Positions 1 through 11,213 of a stretch of 64,000 bases of DNA are shown here, in pieces. A program made the translations under genes and the position numbers. Positions within the stretch are counted from its first letter, which is position 1, and each line of letters begins with the position of its first letter. The DNA comes from Diplodia intermedia (Eukaryota; Ascomycota; Dothideomycetes; Botryosphaeriales; Botryosphaeriaceae): the NCBI GenBank assembly GCA_021495925.1, contig JAKEKT010000003.1, positions 186,001 through 250,000 of the forward strand. The letters run 5' to 3'. The notes under the pieces are model-generated. The model did no database searches and was not told the DNA's origin. It was given only the letters and a program-made list of their open reading frames with translations.

Positions 1-774
1 GCCGGCGCATAGGGTGTTACCGGGGCAGCCTACGGCCACCGCAGCTGCACTGCATTTGAACACGAACAAAAGCAATCACTTACCCTAACCTTCCGATGCA
101 GATAGCCCAAGACTTGGGGGCGACGGAGGTTGGGCTGACAACCAGGACAGCGCTACTCCTTCAGGCTTGGGTGTCCAAACCAACTGGCGCCTCTTTGCTT
201 TTTCAACTAACTACATCTCCGTCAGTATCTGACGTGTAGCATTTCAACCCATTCTGCAGTAAGTCAGGAACTGGTGTCTGGCCGGGACTCGACCGGAGCT
301 AACAGCCAGCATCCAGTGACCCTACTTTGACCCTCCCTTCCCTCTACGTGGCGTCTCTCATTGTGCATGCGACCTATCGCCTCTTATTAGCATACTCTTG
401 TTTTCAGTGGTTATCGTGGGACAAAATGAGCAACCACCATGACAGGCACCGCCGAAGAGGCACACGGGTGTTTCACTGGCTGCGGCGGGCTCTGAATCCT
501 CTGGAAATATTAGAATACTGCCTCGGATACCAACATTCAGAACATCGTGTTTGGAGTAGAAGAAGATGGCCTGCGAAGAAGCCAGCTAAGAGTGATGTCG
601 AACTGAGAACAAGATGTGAAACAGAAAACACGGCAATGGGAACTGAGCTGGCAGTAGAGCAGGATCGAAACAACACACGACAACGCACCCGGTCTTACCT
701 ACTTTAAACGACGGACATCCAGTGGAATTCGACGCTTTCATCGGCTTGTAGTCCAGGAACGTGTCCCTCAAACC
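1..774. other. No gene recognised, left edge
   Basis: Only short, poor-quality open frames are visible here, with no convincing domain, signal peptide or splice pattern. The last part should contain the promoter of the small secreted protein gene that starts at 775. Confidence 0.5.
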
Positions 775-1350
775 ATGCGCTCCATCTTACTCGCCCTTTC
801 ACATGTAGGAATACTCGTTGCTGGGATTGCCGTGGCCATACCAGCTGCTGGCTTCGTTCAAGGTGTAAGTAGAGGAACAGGAGCATACTGGCTCGTCCAA
901 GTCTTCGCGTTATTGCTTACGAGTCTCGCTAGTCCTACATGTGTGTAGATGTTTTCTGGAGTAACAATACAAACAAGCCAAAGTCCCGGTGCCAGTGGCT
1001 CCAGTACCTTGGCCCGTATTGCATCCATCTGTGGGACATGGCATACTGGGAGAGATGGTACGTCCAATCAGCACCGTCGCCCACTTCGTGAAAGTTCATT
1101 GCGCATCAGGTACCGTCAAATATCTTCCTACGGGCCCGACCCAGGTCTCTTGTGTACGCTGTATGAGTAGGTGCCCACCAACGCTGTACGCTGCTCTGGG
1201 ACGCAACGCTGACCGTCGTTCAGCGGCGACAACTGCACGGGGTCAAAATGGACGCTGGAATATCCGGGCATAGATGATTTGGGGCTGATAGGATGGAACG
1301 ACCGTGTTGCAAGCTATCGCTGCATAGATAATCTCGGTCGAGCGGCCTAG
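775..1350 (+). CDS. Small secreted protein, beta-gamma-crystallin-like C-terminal half
   Basis: Four exons: 775-864, 933-1057, 1110-1166 and 1224-1350. The introns have donors GTAAGT, GTACGT and GTAGGT, and CTTAC or CTGAC branch candidates in introns 1 and 3. The spliced product is 132 aa. Residues 1-21 are a strongly hydrophobic signal peptide. The mature part has six cysteines (34, 50, 60, 87, 95, 124) and many Trp and Tyr. From about residue 76 to 124 the arrangement C-x-L-Y, C-x-G, P-G-x-x-D-L and G-W-N-D-R-x-x-S-Y-x-C recalls one beta-gamma-crystallin Greek-key motif. The N-D-x-x-(S/T)-S calcium site is only partly kept, because Ala120 replaces Ser/Thr. No long single frame covers it, so simple ORF calling misses it. 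Secretion is well supported; the fold is inferred from pattern and the role is unknown. It may be an effector-like or antimicrobial-type apoplastic protein, but nothing here shows activity. Confidence 0.72.
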
Positions 1351-1627
1351 TGGAATGCAAGCCACGGAATCGCTTTCTCTCCAAGCTCGCAATGCACGAT
1401 TCGTGACGCAACGGTCCCGGACGATGCCTGAATCCGACGTCAGGTATCAATGATCGCCAGCGCCCACACACCACCACATCACGGCCAGGATACCAAAACA
1501 GGCTTTCTTCCGGACTGAATCATGTCCTCCGATGCTGCAAGTTGTCGATCCAGGCACGCCATGTTTCGGCTAACGGAGGCCGCTAGTGGCAAAAGAGGGT
1601 CGGTGCGGTCTCAACACCAAAAAGCAA

Positions 1628-1747
1628 AACGTACAACAGCCGGGATTCCCCAATGGTCACCCACTTGAGTACTAATCGGCCGGTTCGCAGCTTGAGTACG
1701 GCTGAGCGGACGGGAAGCCCTATATTCTGCGACCTATGGTCGTACGT
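1628..1747 (-). rRNA. 5S ribosomal RNA
   Basis: Read on the minus strand, this 120-nt stretch follows the fungal 5S rRNA from its 5' ACGTACGACCATAGG through the conserved GGGCTTCCCGTCCGCTCAGC block, the internal control region around AGTGGGTGACC, and the GTTGTACGT 3' end. The two ends pair as helix I over nine positions with one G-U wobble. A run of four T follows directly on the transcribed strand (plus-strand A run 1626-1629), as expected for RNA polymerase III termination. Helix II is kept by compensating changes relative to the Neurospora sequence I remember, so it looks functional. Single dispersed 5S genes outside the rDNA array are normal in Pezizomycotina. Confidence 0.9.
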
Positions 1748-1860
1748 GGAAGACGTCGCGGGTGGTATAGATTATGACTGCGAGTCAACGAGCTGCGGAC
1801 TGGCTGTCCACTGCCATACAGACAGGCGCTTCCACTTCAACGATAATTAAGGAAATACAA

Positions 1861-1902
1861 GCGGACGGGAAGCCCTAGATTCCGCGATCTATGGTCATAC
1901 GT
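1861..1902 (-). pseudogene. Truncated 5S rRNA pseudogene
   Basis: This 42-nt stretch matches the first third of the 5S gene at 1628-1747, ending just after the CCGTCCGC block, with four mismatches over the shared 44 bp. Three of the four differences are transitions. The control region and 3' half are absent, so it cannot be an active 5S gene. It lies about 115 bp upstream of the intact gene in the same orientation. Confidence 0.8.
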
Positions 1903-3293
1903 GGCAGGAGGAGTGCTGGAATTCACTGATGTACTATACAAAACATTCGCTATCCGCTGGCAGCTGGCGTCGCGCACTCTGTTTTACTATCTGGGTTCCA
2001 ACGTTCTAACTCATGCCGGATACTGGTGCGCCTCTATCTCTCCAACCGCCGTCGCTGGTGACTGAATGGCGTCAGGCCATGGCAACTGGCTGGGAAACAC
2101 ATCGGGGCGGAGCTACTCCACTGCCCCGGAGCCGGGTCACGGAGTATGAGGCGGGCAGCATCTTCTCCCGACAGCCTCACGAATCGACGCCTCAGGGGGG
2201 GCACGCACCATCAAGGGCCCGTGGAAGCCGATAGGAATTGCGAACTCGGCGATCGGGATATGTCCGCTTGGGCCGGGGAAGTGCAGCCGATTGGCAGGTC
2301 GTCACGATCAAGAGTGCCCAAGCCGGAGGCAGCCCGACGCTTGCTGCATGTCTTTCGACTGTGGCGACTGAGGGTGTCACAGAAAAGATAGCATACGCCA
2401 CAATACGGCCTATATTTCCGCTCCAGGAAATGGCGGGCCGGACCGCGGAACCCTGAGCAGTCACCGGGCGTGTTCTCAACAACGAACGCTGCTGCATATT
2501 TTAATGAGGCATGTTGAGGATGAGAAGATGCCTGCTCGTCCACCCGCAGCCCAGTGGTGTAACCGAACGGCTGACAGGCGCTCTCTCCTGCCACCAATAT
2601 CTTGACGCAATTCGCAGCTTCTCGTACCCCTGATCCCAGCTACGTGCATGCAGGAACGGAGCCTTTGGGATCCCCGGCAGTTGGCGTTCGTCCAAGCGCA
2701 GTCAGCAATATGCAAGCCTCGCGCACTCGTTGTTTTCCCACGAGTTGGGCTTTCGTGCGGCAGCCGATTCCAGCCCAATTTCATACCGAGATGGTATAGC
2801 AAGCGAACACGTCGCGTTGTGTCGCACCATCTCCCCTGTTCATGTGAGACGAGCATTGCCCAAGCCACGTCTCTCACCTTCAATTCGACATAGGGGATGC
2901 TAGTTGGCAAAGTTGTCGCCGAGGCATCCGACGCTTGACTCTTCTGTCACTACTTGTGATTAGGAGTTGAGCGCTTCTCTCCATTGCTGAGCGATGAAGA
3001 CGCGCTCTTTTAAACATGCCACCTGCATGGACAGTTGAGGTAATCAGGATACATGTGCATATTGGGGCTGAAGACCAAATCCAGACACTGACTTAAACGA
3101 TGGGAACCGGGTGGGTCATTCACAGTGATGACTCCTTCTGTTCGGCACAGTGTGGGGTCACCGAAAAAAATGAATAAAGGACAGAAATTGAAGGTGAACC
3201 GCAGCATTAATTCATTACTTGTATGTCTGTCGACCAATAGGCCTATGACCATTCTCCCACGTTACTATCCTGATCGATCCTTATCATACACCT
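1903..3293. other. No gene recognised
   Basis: Short overlapping frames on both strands, none with a recognisable motif. The right part, about 3000-3293, lies downstream of the GH3 stop codon and should contain its 3' untranslated region. Confidence 0.5.
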
Positions 3294-5728
3294 CTAGATC
3301 GTGAGGGTGGCATTCAGCCTCAGATCCCTACTGCTGGCACCAACCCAGACGGGGTACTCGCCGGACTGAAGCTCCCACTGCTGAGCCTCAACGTTCCACA
3401 CGCTGAGATCCCTGCGTGTCAGCGGGAACGTTGCCGTGACCTTCTGGCCGGACTCGGTCGCCACGCGGTCGAAACCGCGGAGCTGGCGGACGGGGCTGTT
3501 CGGGATGCCGACGTACAGCTGCACGACTTCGTGCGCGGTGTAGTTGCCGATGTTTTCAACTTCGGCAGTGACATTGAAGAGGACGTCCCAGAGAGCGGGA
3601 TGGCCTCCCTGGATGACGGCAGCCTCGGGTGGGAAAGAGTCGGTGTTGCCGTCAAGGGCTTTGACTTCGACATTGGAGTACTCAAACTCTGAGTAAGAAA
3701 GACCAAAGCCGAACTCGAAGCGCGGCTCGATCCCGTCCTTGTCGAAAGCCCTGTAGTCGATATAGACACCCTCGGTGAAATCCGACTGCGGGAACCAGCT
3801 CTCGTCCACGGTGTGGTTCAAGAGATGACCGTAATCCTCTTCCTTCTTAGCGACAGTATAAGTGAGTTTGCCGCTCGGACTGACGTCACCATAGAGGATG
3901 TCAACAAGGCTGTGGCCGCTTTCCTGACCGGGAATACCGGCAAAGATAACAGCAGTGATGTTCTCGTGTTCGATCCAGGCATCAACCAGACGAACGCCGG
4001 CAGAATGGACAACGACAACGGTGTTTGAACAGTTCGTAGCCACGTTATTCACGAGGTTGTCGCTGAACTCATCCGTAAGAGACGGACGGTCGAAGGACTC
4101 GGAGGCGTAAGCATTGATGAACACGAGGCACACCTGGGCAGTTGCCGAGACATGAGGGTTGACATCCCAAAAGTTCCAGCGCAGAATACCATGGTCCTGG
4201 ATGACACGGTCCTGAATGGCCTTGAAAGGAGAGACAACATATGGTGGGGAAGCGCCACCCGAGCCACCACCAGTAATGAGAGTGCCGTTGAAGGTGTTCC
4301 AACCGTAGTTAACCTCGTAGCCACCACCGTAGCGAGCGACATTCTCCCACGGCACAGCCTTGACCTCGGCATCATAGCCGTAAACGGCAACGAACTTGGG
4401 GCTCTCGAGTGGCAGAGTCTTGTTCACGTTCTTGACAAGGACGTGGCCTGCAGTTCCAACCTCGCGGATGACCTTGTCGTGCTCGCCACGGACATCGACG
4501 ATCGGATGCTGGACGGTGTCAGGGTAGACGCCAACTTCAGGGTAGCCCTCATCCTGACCGATGAGATACCATGCAGCCAGGACACGGATGGCCATGTCCT
4601 CCAGACGCTCGGCAGTGACTGATCCATTGTTGACAGCCTGGGTAAGGTTGGCACCCCAGTAACCACCATCAGGCATAACCACGTCAAGGCCGGCGTTTGC
4701 CGAAGCGATTCCAGTGTGCTGGGCTTGCCAATCACTGACCACGAAACCCTCGAAGCCCATCTCGGTTTTGAGGATTCCATTCAGCAGCTTGGAGTTTTGG
4801 CAACCGTACGAGTTGTTTGCGCGCTGGTAGGAGCACATGACGGAAGCGGCACCGGCCTTCAAAGCATCATAGAAGGGCCAGGCGTAGAGCTCGTGCAGAG
4901 TCCTGTCATCCACGTTAGAGGACATTGCATGTCCCTCAGGCTCTACAGCAGCATTTCCATTGGCCGGCAATGTGTGAGATTGGTTGGGCATGCGGCGGTA
5001 CTCTTGCTCATTCAGCAGGAAATGCTGTGACTGGATTAGAAAGCGATGGGTATCGAAAGCAGTGGGACGTACCTTTGCAACGGCGATGACGCCGGCATCT
5101 TGCATAGCTCTGGTGACCTGGTGCATGCCGATACCAGCCAGGTAGGGGTCGTTGCTAAGACCCTCCCAGTTGCGGCCGCCTGTGGCAATTCTTCCAAGGG
5201 GACCAGCAACCGGACCAAGAGCAACATTGATGCCCTTGTCATGGTACTCCTGACCAATGGCCTTGCCGTAGGCATACATTAGATCCCTATCCCAAGTGGT
5301 CGCCAGATGCAGTTGCGAAGGGAAAGCAGAGACAAAGTCGGTGCCGCGAATGCCGTCAGGGGCATCGGCGAAGCAGATGGGCTCAATGCCCAGGCGAGGA
5401 ATCGCACCAGTATTGCCGACGCAGGTTCCGGTGTAGCCGCGGGTGAGGTTGGACTTCTCGTCCAGGGTCAACTGCGCAACAAGAGCACGTGCCTTCTCGT
5501 AGGCAGTGGCCCAGGCGGTAGAAGTGTTGCCACTCCCCTGAGCTGCGAAGGAGATCAGCTTGGTGTTCGACGGGACGAGGGCCAGCACATACGAGAGGGG
5601 TAGACGGGCGGGCTCTGGCCGTAGAATTGGAGCTCCGAGGGCTGGTTGGCCCAGGTGTAGTTCTCGGCGGCGCATGCTGGAGCAGCGGCGGCCAGGGCCG
5701 AGACGACAGCGTAGGCGGTAGACCTCAT
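3294..5728 (-). CDS. Secreted GH3 beta-glucosidase
   Basis: Hydrolyses terminal beta-D-glucosyl residues of cello-oligosaccharides and related glucosides outside the cell. Exons on the minus strand are 5728-5593, 5542-5073 and 5024-3294, giving 778 aa, a normal length for fungal GH3. The start at 5728 begins a signal peptide of about 20 residues ending A-C-A-A; an upstream in-frame Met at 5773 would bury it. Splicing the 48-nt intron 2 (5025-5072) restores the K-H-F substrate-binding motif, which supports it. The catalytic nucleophile is Asp300 in G-F-V-V-S-D-W. A GH3 C-terminal domain follows, then a fibronectin-III-like domain in the last 100 or so residues. Many N-x-S/T sites fit a glycosylated secreted enzyme. 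Substrate preference cannot be read from the sequence. Confidence 0.95.
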
Positions 5729-8454
5729 GGTTGGGAGAAGCTGGAGTTGGCTGGCTTCCCTTGTCGGGCTCACTGGCGCTGAGGCATTGGCAGCACTTTA
5801 TAGGCGTAATGTTCTCACGACATGATGGCTCTCGTGCTAGGTAGGGCCGACTGCCAGGGCGGGAGTCAACGCAAGGTGCGGGAGAAGGCCGGGCTCGGCG
5901 GAGATGGCGACGAGAAGGAGCAAACAGCCGACGGGTTGTAGCAACGGCAGTCTAGCGCGGCGGCCGGTCTCGCGGCTCAAGCGGTGTCTGGCACTTTGCC
6001 GACGAAGCCGAAGGAAACAGCGGAGTATCGCGTGCTTGGCCGACGCAGGTGGAGAGGCGGGAGGCTTGCTGGTGCGTGGGGGTGGTGACATTGGCGTGAT
6101 TCCGGCACTTCATGACTCCCGGCTTCGGCTGCGAGTCGTGCACGGCAAGAGCACCGCCCGACTCCATCCCACTGTCACTTGCCGTCTCCAGGCGCACGGG
6201 ATGGACGGAAGACCAACGCGTATGTATGGATGGTGAAAAGCACGGCTACCAACAAAACAACGCTGCGCTGCGCTGCGCTCGACAAAAACACGCCTGGGGC
6301 GGCAGCAACGGGCGTTCATGTCCGGATCGTGACCGCTGGCGCTCCTTCTCCACGTCCGGGGCCGCGTCGCGCCCTGATCCGCCGCGACCCCGGCCCCAGA
6401 GCCCCGCTGTTTCCTCGCCGGCTGTTCATCGGCAGCGGGGCCCAACAACTCCCTCCCGTCTCGCCCGTCTCGCCCTCAGCCTGCGAGCCCGCCTGCTTTT
6501 CCGCTCCCGCTCTGCGCCATGCTCGCCGCCTCCACCGGCGCCGCGACTTTGCTGCCGCTCGGGAGCTCGCCCTTGAAGTGGACGTGCCCGTCGCCGACAA
6601 AGCTGGCCTTGGCCATCTCCTCGCACTTGCTGTGTGCCGTCTTTCAGCCTCGCGCCCAACCGGCTCGCTCTCCGCCCGCACTTGCTCGGGAGACAACTGC
6701 ATACCTTTGATCCGATATCTGCTCGAGCTTCGCATCGAACTCGCGGCACCTGGCTGGGCTGTTCGTGGCTTGGTCCATCGCGGTTGGCCGGAGACTGCCG
6801 GTGACGTCAAGAACAAGGGACTGGCGGTCGCAACGTTTTGGGCAATGGTAGCAAAGAGGTTGCAGAACAGCACGCGACGAGGCGGCCCCAAATCACTTAT
6901 ATCTCGCTGGAAACCGGCTCGTGCGACATTTTTGCTACTGGCCGTGCTATCACCTGCGATGACGTCTGGCCACGAGCTAAAGAGCGATCACAACAGAGAC
7001 CCTTACTAACCTCGTCGCGCCTTTATTGCCATTTGCCTGCAACTCGCCCGAAACACACTATCTTGCATGCTTTCGGCGCCGCTCTCGCCCCGGCTACACG
7101 CCCTCGTCTGCCCGAGACGTCTGTTCCATTTGCTCTGCTCCCGGTCCGCGCCGAATGGGTCCGAGGAACCAGCCGTTTACCATTTTGAGGATCTCGTGAT
7201 AGCTCCCGTCCAATCACATCGCACGGCTCTCTCTGCCTGAAACCGAAACCAACCAGACATCGCCAATCAACTAGCATATACCGTCTAGCCCTCTTGAGTA
7301 TCGTCGCTTCCTTCCTTTCAAACGAAACAGAAACGCCCCAAAATCCAGAAAGGGTCCCTTTTAGCCCCCACCTTTATTTCGAAGACTGGATGCCTGTTTA
7401 AGCCCCGCATGGCGTTCGAAGGATTCAGCTGCGCGGCAGCCACTTCTGCTGTGCACCGACAAACAGGCCAGTCAAAAGGCATAGGCACCGATGGCCCATT
7501 CCGCTCCGCGCTCCGCCAGACCCCGTCTCGCAATACGAGCTCGGAAGCTCCAAGAGTGGTGCTTGGCACCGCCGTCTTGTGCCTGTCAAGACTTCTTTCT
7601 CTCTGCGGCTGAGGCCATTATGCATTCCCCACCATGGTTGAATCTGCAGAAACCCTTCATCTCCCACGTGTTCCTATGCAACCAAAGTGCCAGGACTGCA
7701 CGAGTAAAATACGAAACCCCCATCAACACCAACTTCAACCACATCTTGGCTTGGGCCGCAGCAACCCCTCGATACATACTCCGGAAGGCAGAATCGCGTA
7801 CGAGCGCCTCATCCTCCTCAGCCGGACCGGTCTGTCTTGACCACGCTCCTGCCGCTGCACCACTTTCGCTTTCGCTCGCCGAACCCAGTTTAGCCCAGCT
7901 GATCACCTTAACCATAAACTCAATAAGCATATCTTGGCTCCACACAGACCCCTTCACCAGAGCTGCGTTGTGCAACCCGCTATAACGCCCTTTGCGCCCG
8001 CAGCTGCGCCGACGGCATGTCTCTGGACAGCACTTCCAAGTTAAAAATAGCCTCGTCGCTAAGGAGAATGTAAAATTTTTCCTATGTGGCTTCCACGCTC
8101 CACGCTTGCAGCTCGCTTAGCCCACAGCGTTCGACCAGGGTCCATCTGTGGACGGCCGCAGACCGCCTTGGCGGATGGGAGCATGGACTGTGGCTGACAG
8201 GCAGCAATCAGAAGAGCATTGGCGCTGTGATCAGTCGTGAAAGGATTCCGCTGGCGGGGAATGACTTGTCAATCAGCTGCCAAGATATGGAGTTTTCTTT
8301 CCCTTCCCTCGGCCGGTATCCTTCATTTAAGGCCGGCTTGATCCCTCGAATAGGGGCGGTGCTCACTCCTCACTGCTTCTCGTTTGGTCGAGCAGTTTGT
8401 CGTTCTCCATACATACCTGATATCCATCTCGTTCTCGCACCGCATATCTCCACC
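5729..8454. other. 2.7-kb intergenic region between divergent genes
   Basis: Lies between the divergently transcribed GH3 gene and the GPI-protein gene. Several frames of 100-276 codons exist, but they are rich in Arg, Ala, Ser and Pro and low in motif content, as expected for chance frames in GC-rich DNA. It includes a short GCGCT-type repeat near 6261-6283. Probably promoters and 5' untranslated regions. Confidence 0.5.
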
Positions 8455-9437
8455 ATGCGCTTCTCGACCTCTTTTGTTGTTTGCTTCGCTGCGACTTCTT
8501 CCCTTGTCGCAGCTGCGGAGTGGAAGAAGGTTGGAGTAACCCCAAATGAAGCTTTGCTGCTTGCGAGGCAGAGCTTCGATTCATGCACCGGCCTTAGTTG
8601 CGCCAGTTGCTTTGGTGCTGGCAACATCGTCTGTGCCGGCAACTCCTGCTTCAACCCCGACGCTGGCGAGCAATGCTGTTCTGACGGAAGTGAGACCCCT
8701 GCCTTTGCCACCGCCATCATCCTCCTGTGTTAATTTATTCGAACCGCAGGCTATTGCATTGGCCCGGACTCCAGCTGCTGCACGAATGGCCCTGGCGAAA
8801 CCGGTGGCCCTGAGGACGACATGCCAACCGCCACCACGTCGGACTTTTCTGTGTCTGCCACGTCTGCTGTTGCGAGCGCTACCGCAACTTCTGACTCTGG
8901 CGACGACGAGTGGGACTGTTCCGACTCCGACTCTGGGGAAGAGTGCTGCCAACGCGGCGGCGATGAGTACCATTGGTGCTGGGGCTTCTATCCCACAAAC
9001 TACTGCTACCGCCCCTCTCTCGGCGAGGTCTGCTGCAGTGATGGAAGCAGCTGCACCGGCGGTTCTGACTGCTGCTCGCAATACGTGAGTTTAGCTTCCC
9101 AGACGAAGCAGCCCGGGTGGGTGTGATGCTGACAATCGAACAGGGTGCCGTTGCAACAACCCCCAACCCGGCAGATAGCGCTCCGTCCACCACCGCTTCT
9201 GGAAGTGCGGTTGGATCCGCGAGCTCTTTCGCTGCCGGTACGACTTCTTCCACATTTGATCTGACGAGTGGTCCCACGGCAACCACCAGCAGCTCTCGCT
9301 CCAATCTCTTCAATACGGGAAGTGCGACTGCCACGACTACCGGCCCACTCCAAGTCACTGCGGTCGGAGGCGCAGCGCGTGCGCAAGACATGTTCGCTGC
9401 CGTTGGTATCGTCGGAGCTGGGCTCGCCCTCCTCTAA
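8455..9437 (+). CDS. GPI-anchored cysteine-rich surface protein
   Basis: Three exons, 8455-8689, 8750-9084 and 9144-9437, encode 287 aa. Introns of 60 and 59 nt start with GTGAGA and GTGAGT. Residues 1-20 form a signal peptide. Two related cysteine modules follow: each ends with the pattern P-x-x-G-E-x-C-C-S-D-G-S-x-C then C-C after five or six residues, so the gene probably arose from an internal duplication. They are joined by an acidic Ser/Asp linker. The last third is a Ser/Thr/Ala-rich stalk, likely O-glycosylated, ending in a short hydrophobic tail (V-G-I-V-G-A-G-L-A-L-L) after small residues, as for GPI attachment. It should sit on the plasma membrane or cell wall. I recognise no enzymatic domain; chitin binding is possible but unsupported. 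Confidence 0.85.
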
Positions 9438-9899
9438 ATGCCATGCGAAATCTGCGTCTGGGTCAAGGGGAGGATGGAAAACTTGGAACGAAAGTGCTTG
9501 GGTCTGTAAATAGCCTGGCGTGTCCAAGGTTGAGATATGCGTAACGATGTAGGATCTAATGTCATTATACCATGCTCATGCACCAGGTTCGGACGAATGC
9601 TTGAACACAAAAATTGAAAATGTTCTCATGTCCGTAATTTCTTTTCAAGGTAAGCTGGTTATTCATTGTGTGTTGTAGGAAGGTCTTGAAAGCTGGAAAA
9701 TTGTCTTTGTAGTGCTCCCACCTGCTTCTTTGATGTAAGTGTTAGATAAAAGAATGCCGGGAGGTAGATGGGGTGAGCATGGATGACTTGGTTGTACCTT
9801 GCAGAACAACGGGGCGTTGGGTTTGTCGACGTCACAGAGAAGGAACGCGTCGGGTGTCACTGCGACGCGTTCAGAGCTCCGACGCCGCACCGAACACCC
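9438..9899. other. Intergenic
   Basis: 3' region of the GPI-protein gene followed by the presumed promoter of the next gene. An in-frame upstream ATG at 9783 exists, but the residues between it and 9900 look like untranslated leader. Confidence 0.5.
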
Positions 9900-11213
9900 A
9901 TGCCTCTCCCTCCACCCGTCGTACGTTTCCCTCTCCCGTGTCCAGCGTTCGGGCTTCTAACTACGCAGACGCCCTCGGCCCGTCGCTTCGTCGCGCGACG
10001 CGACCAGAACCAGGCTCCGCCGCAAGCCGCCTTTCGATTGTCCGCCGCTCACGCCGCATCGCCGCAGCCGCAAGCTCATGCTCCGGCCCAGCAAGATGTC
10101 GTGACGCCCTCGCAACAGTTCAAGCCCACGCCTCGATTCTCCATTGCACCTTCTCGTCCCAAATTTTCTTCGACTCCACGACCCGCGCATCCAGGTGGAC
10201 TCTCGCAGCCAACACGTACAGAGGACATTGCCGATGCAGAGATCCCCAGTGTCTCCCGACGCCCGCGCCCTAAGCTCCGCAAGGTAGAGAGTATCCATGA
10301 CGACTCCCAGGAGGGTTCCGAAGAGCACACTGGGCAAGATGAGGAGATGATCTATGATGCCGTGGCCGAGGAAGATGCATTCTTGGTCGAGAAGCCTGAC
10401 GAGCACCCAACTCGTGGCCAGAAAGAACAGAGTGCGTCACCTTCAGACGGCGGGTTTGCAGAACCTACTGTGGCGGAAGAACAGCCGCTAAAACGCCGTC
10501 GCCTTACGCCGCGCCCTGGCTTGACACCAGAACCCAGTATTTTGACGAGGACAACGGATCCAGTGACGATGGATGCGGGCTCCCCCGTTCTTGGAAGCCC
10601 ACCTCAGAGCAGCAGAGTCCCTCGCTTTCGTGTCCCCGGCCACAGTCCTGCCTTCCCGCCTACTGGCATGTCGGAGCCTGCTTCAGCACAGCTTGTAGGC
10701 TCTCGGCACCGCAATCCATTTCTACTGCATCCGACCAGGCCAGGTGCCATAGGATTGGCTTCTGATGCCAATGCCACACCGCTGCCAGAACACTTCTCAC
10801 CTCATCGTAGGTCTCAGAAGTTCCTCCCAGGCGGAATGGCCGACGTGGTACGGACTTGGGTTTTGAGTGTCGGACAGTCGGGCTCCTTGGGCGGAACCGC
10901 AAGCACCCAGAAGGGACAGCGGACAGACCGAACGCCGCGGACCAATCAACCGTCTAAACTTCACGTCACTGAGTGTGTTGAAGAGCGACCGGGTGACCGA
11001 ATGAAGCTTGTTTCCGGCCGAATAGACGCTCGTTCTCTGGCCGAAGGTGAGGAGAGCTCGAGTGCGCGAGCAATTTTAGTCGGTCCTGCGAAACGCAACT
11101 CACGGACCCCAAACGTTGGTGATGATATAACTGTGCTTCCTCCTAACTGGGAGATTGAAGTAGGCCAGCACGGAGAAAAGTGGCTAGTCGGTGTGGACTG
11201 GCGTGTAACTTGA
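9900..11213 (+). CDS. Unidentified, largely disordered protein
   Basis: Two exons, 9900-9920 and 9969-11213, encode 421 aa. The 48-nt intron (9921-9968) has a GTACGT donor, a CTAAC branch site and an ACGCAG acceptor. It is a multiple of three and lacks a stop, so the frame also reads through it. The start at 9900 is chosen because that intron is convincing and makes a seven-codon first exon; an upstream in-frame ATG at 9783 would add 39 codons of poor character. The protein is rich in Pro, Ser, Arg and Glu, with basic K-R-R-R patches (possible nuclear localisation). It ends in a compact segment, P-P-N-W-E-I-E-V-G-Q-H-G then K-W-L-V-G-V-D-W, which looks like the only folded, conserved part. 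I do not recognise the family. Confidence 0.7.
   Translation: MPLPPPVVRFPLPCPAFGLLTTQTPSARRFVARRDQNQAPPQAAFRLSAAHAASPQPQAHAPAQQDVVTPSQQFKPTPRFSIAPSRPKFSSTPRPAHPGGLSQPTRTEDIADAEIPSVSRRPRPKLRKVESIHDDSQEGSEEHTGQDEEMIYDAVAEEDAFLVEKPDEHPTRGQKEQSASPSDGGFAEPTVAEEQPLKRRRLTPRPGLTPEPSILTRTTDPVTMDAGSPVLGSPPQSSRVPRFRVPGHSPAFPPTGMSEPASAQLVGSRHRNPFLLHPTRPGAIGLASDANATPLPEHFSPHRRSQKFLPGGMADVVRTWVLSVGQSGSLGGTASTQKGQRTDRTPRTNQPSKLHVTECVEERPGDRMKLVSGRIDARSLAEGEESSSARAILVGPAKRNSRTPNVGDDITVLPPNWEIEVGQHGEKWLVGVDWRVT

Noticed and set aside
6179..7009. 276-codon plus-strand frame
   Set aside because: Arg/Ala/Pro-rich with no motif, overlapped by equally long frames on both strands, and the ATG has no splice-supported extension; judged chance.
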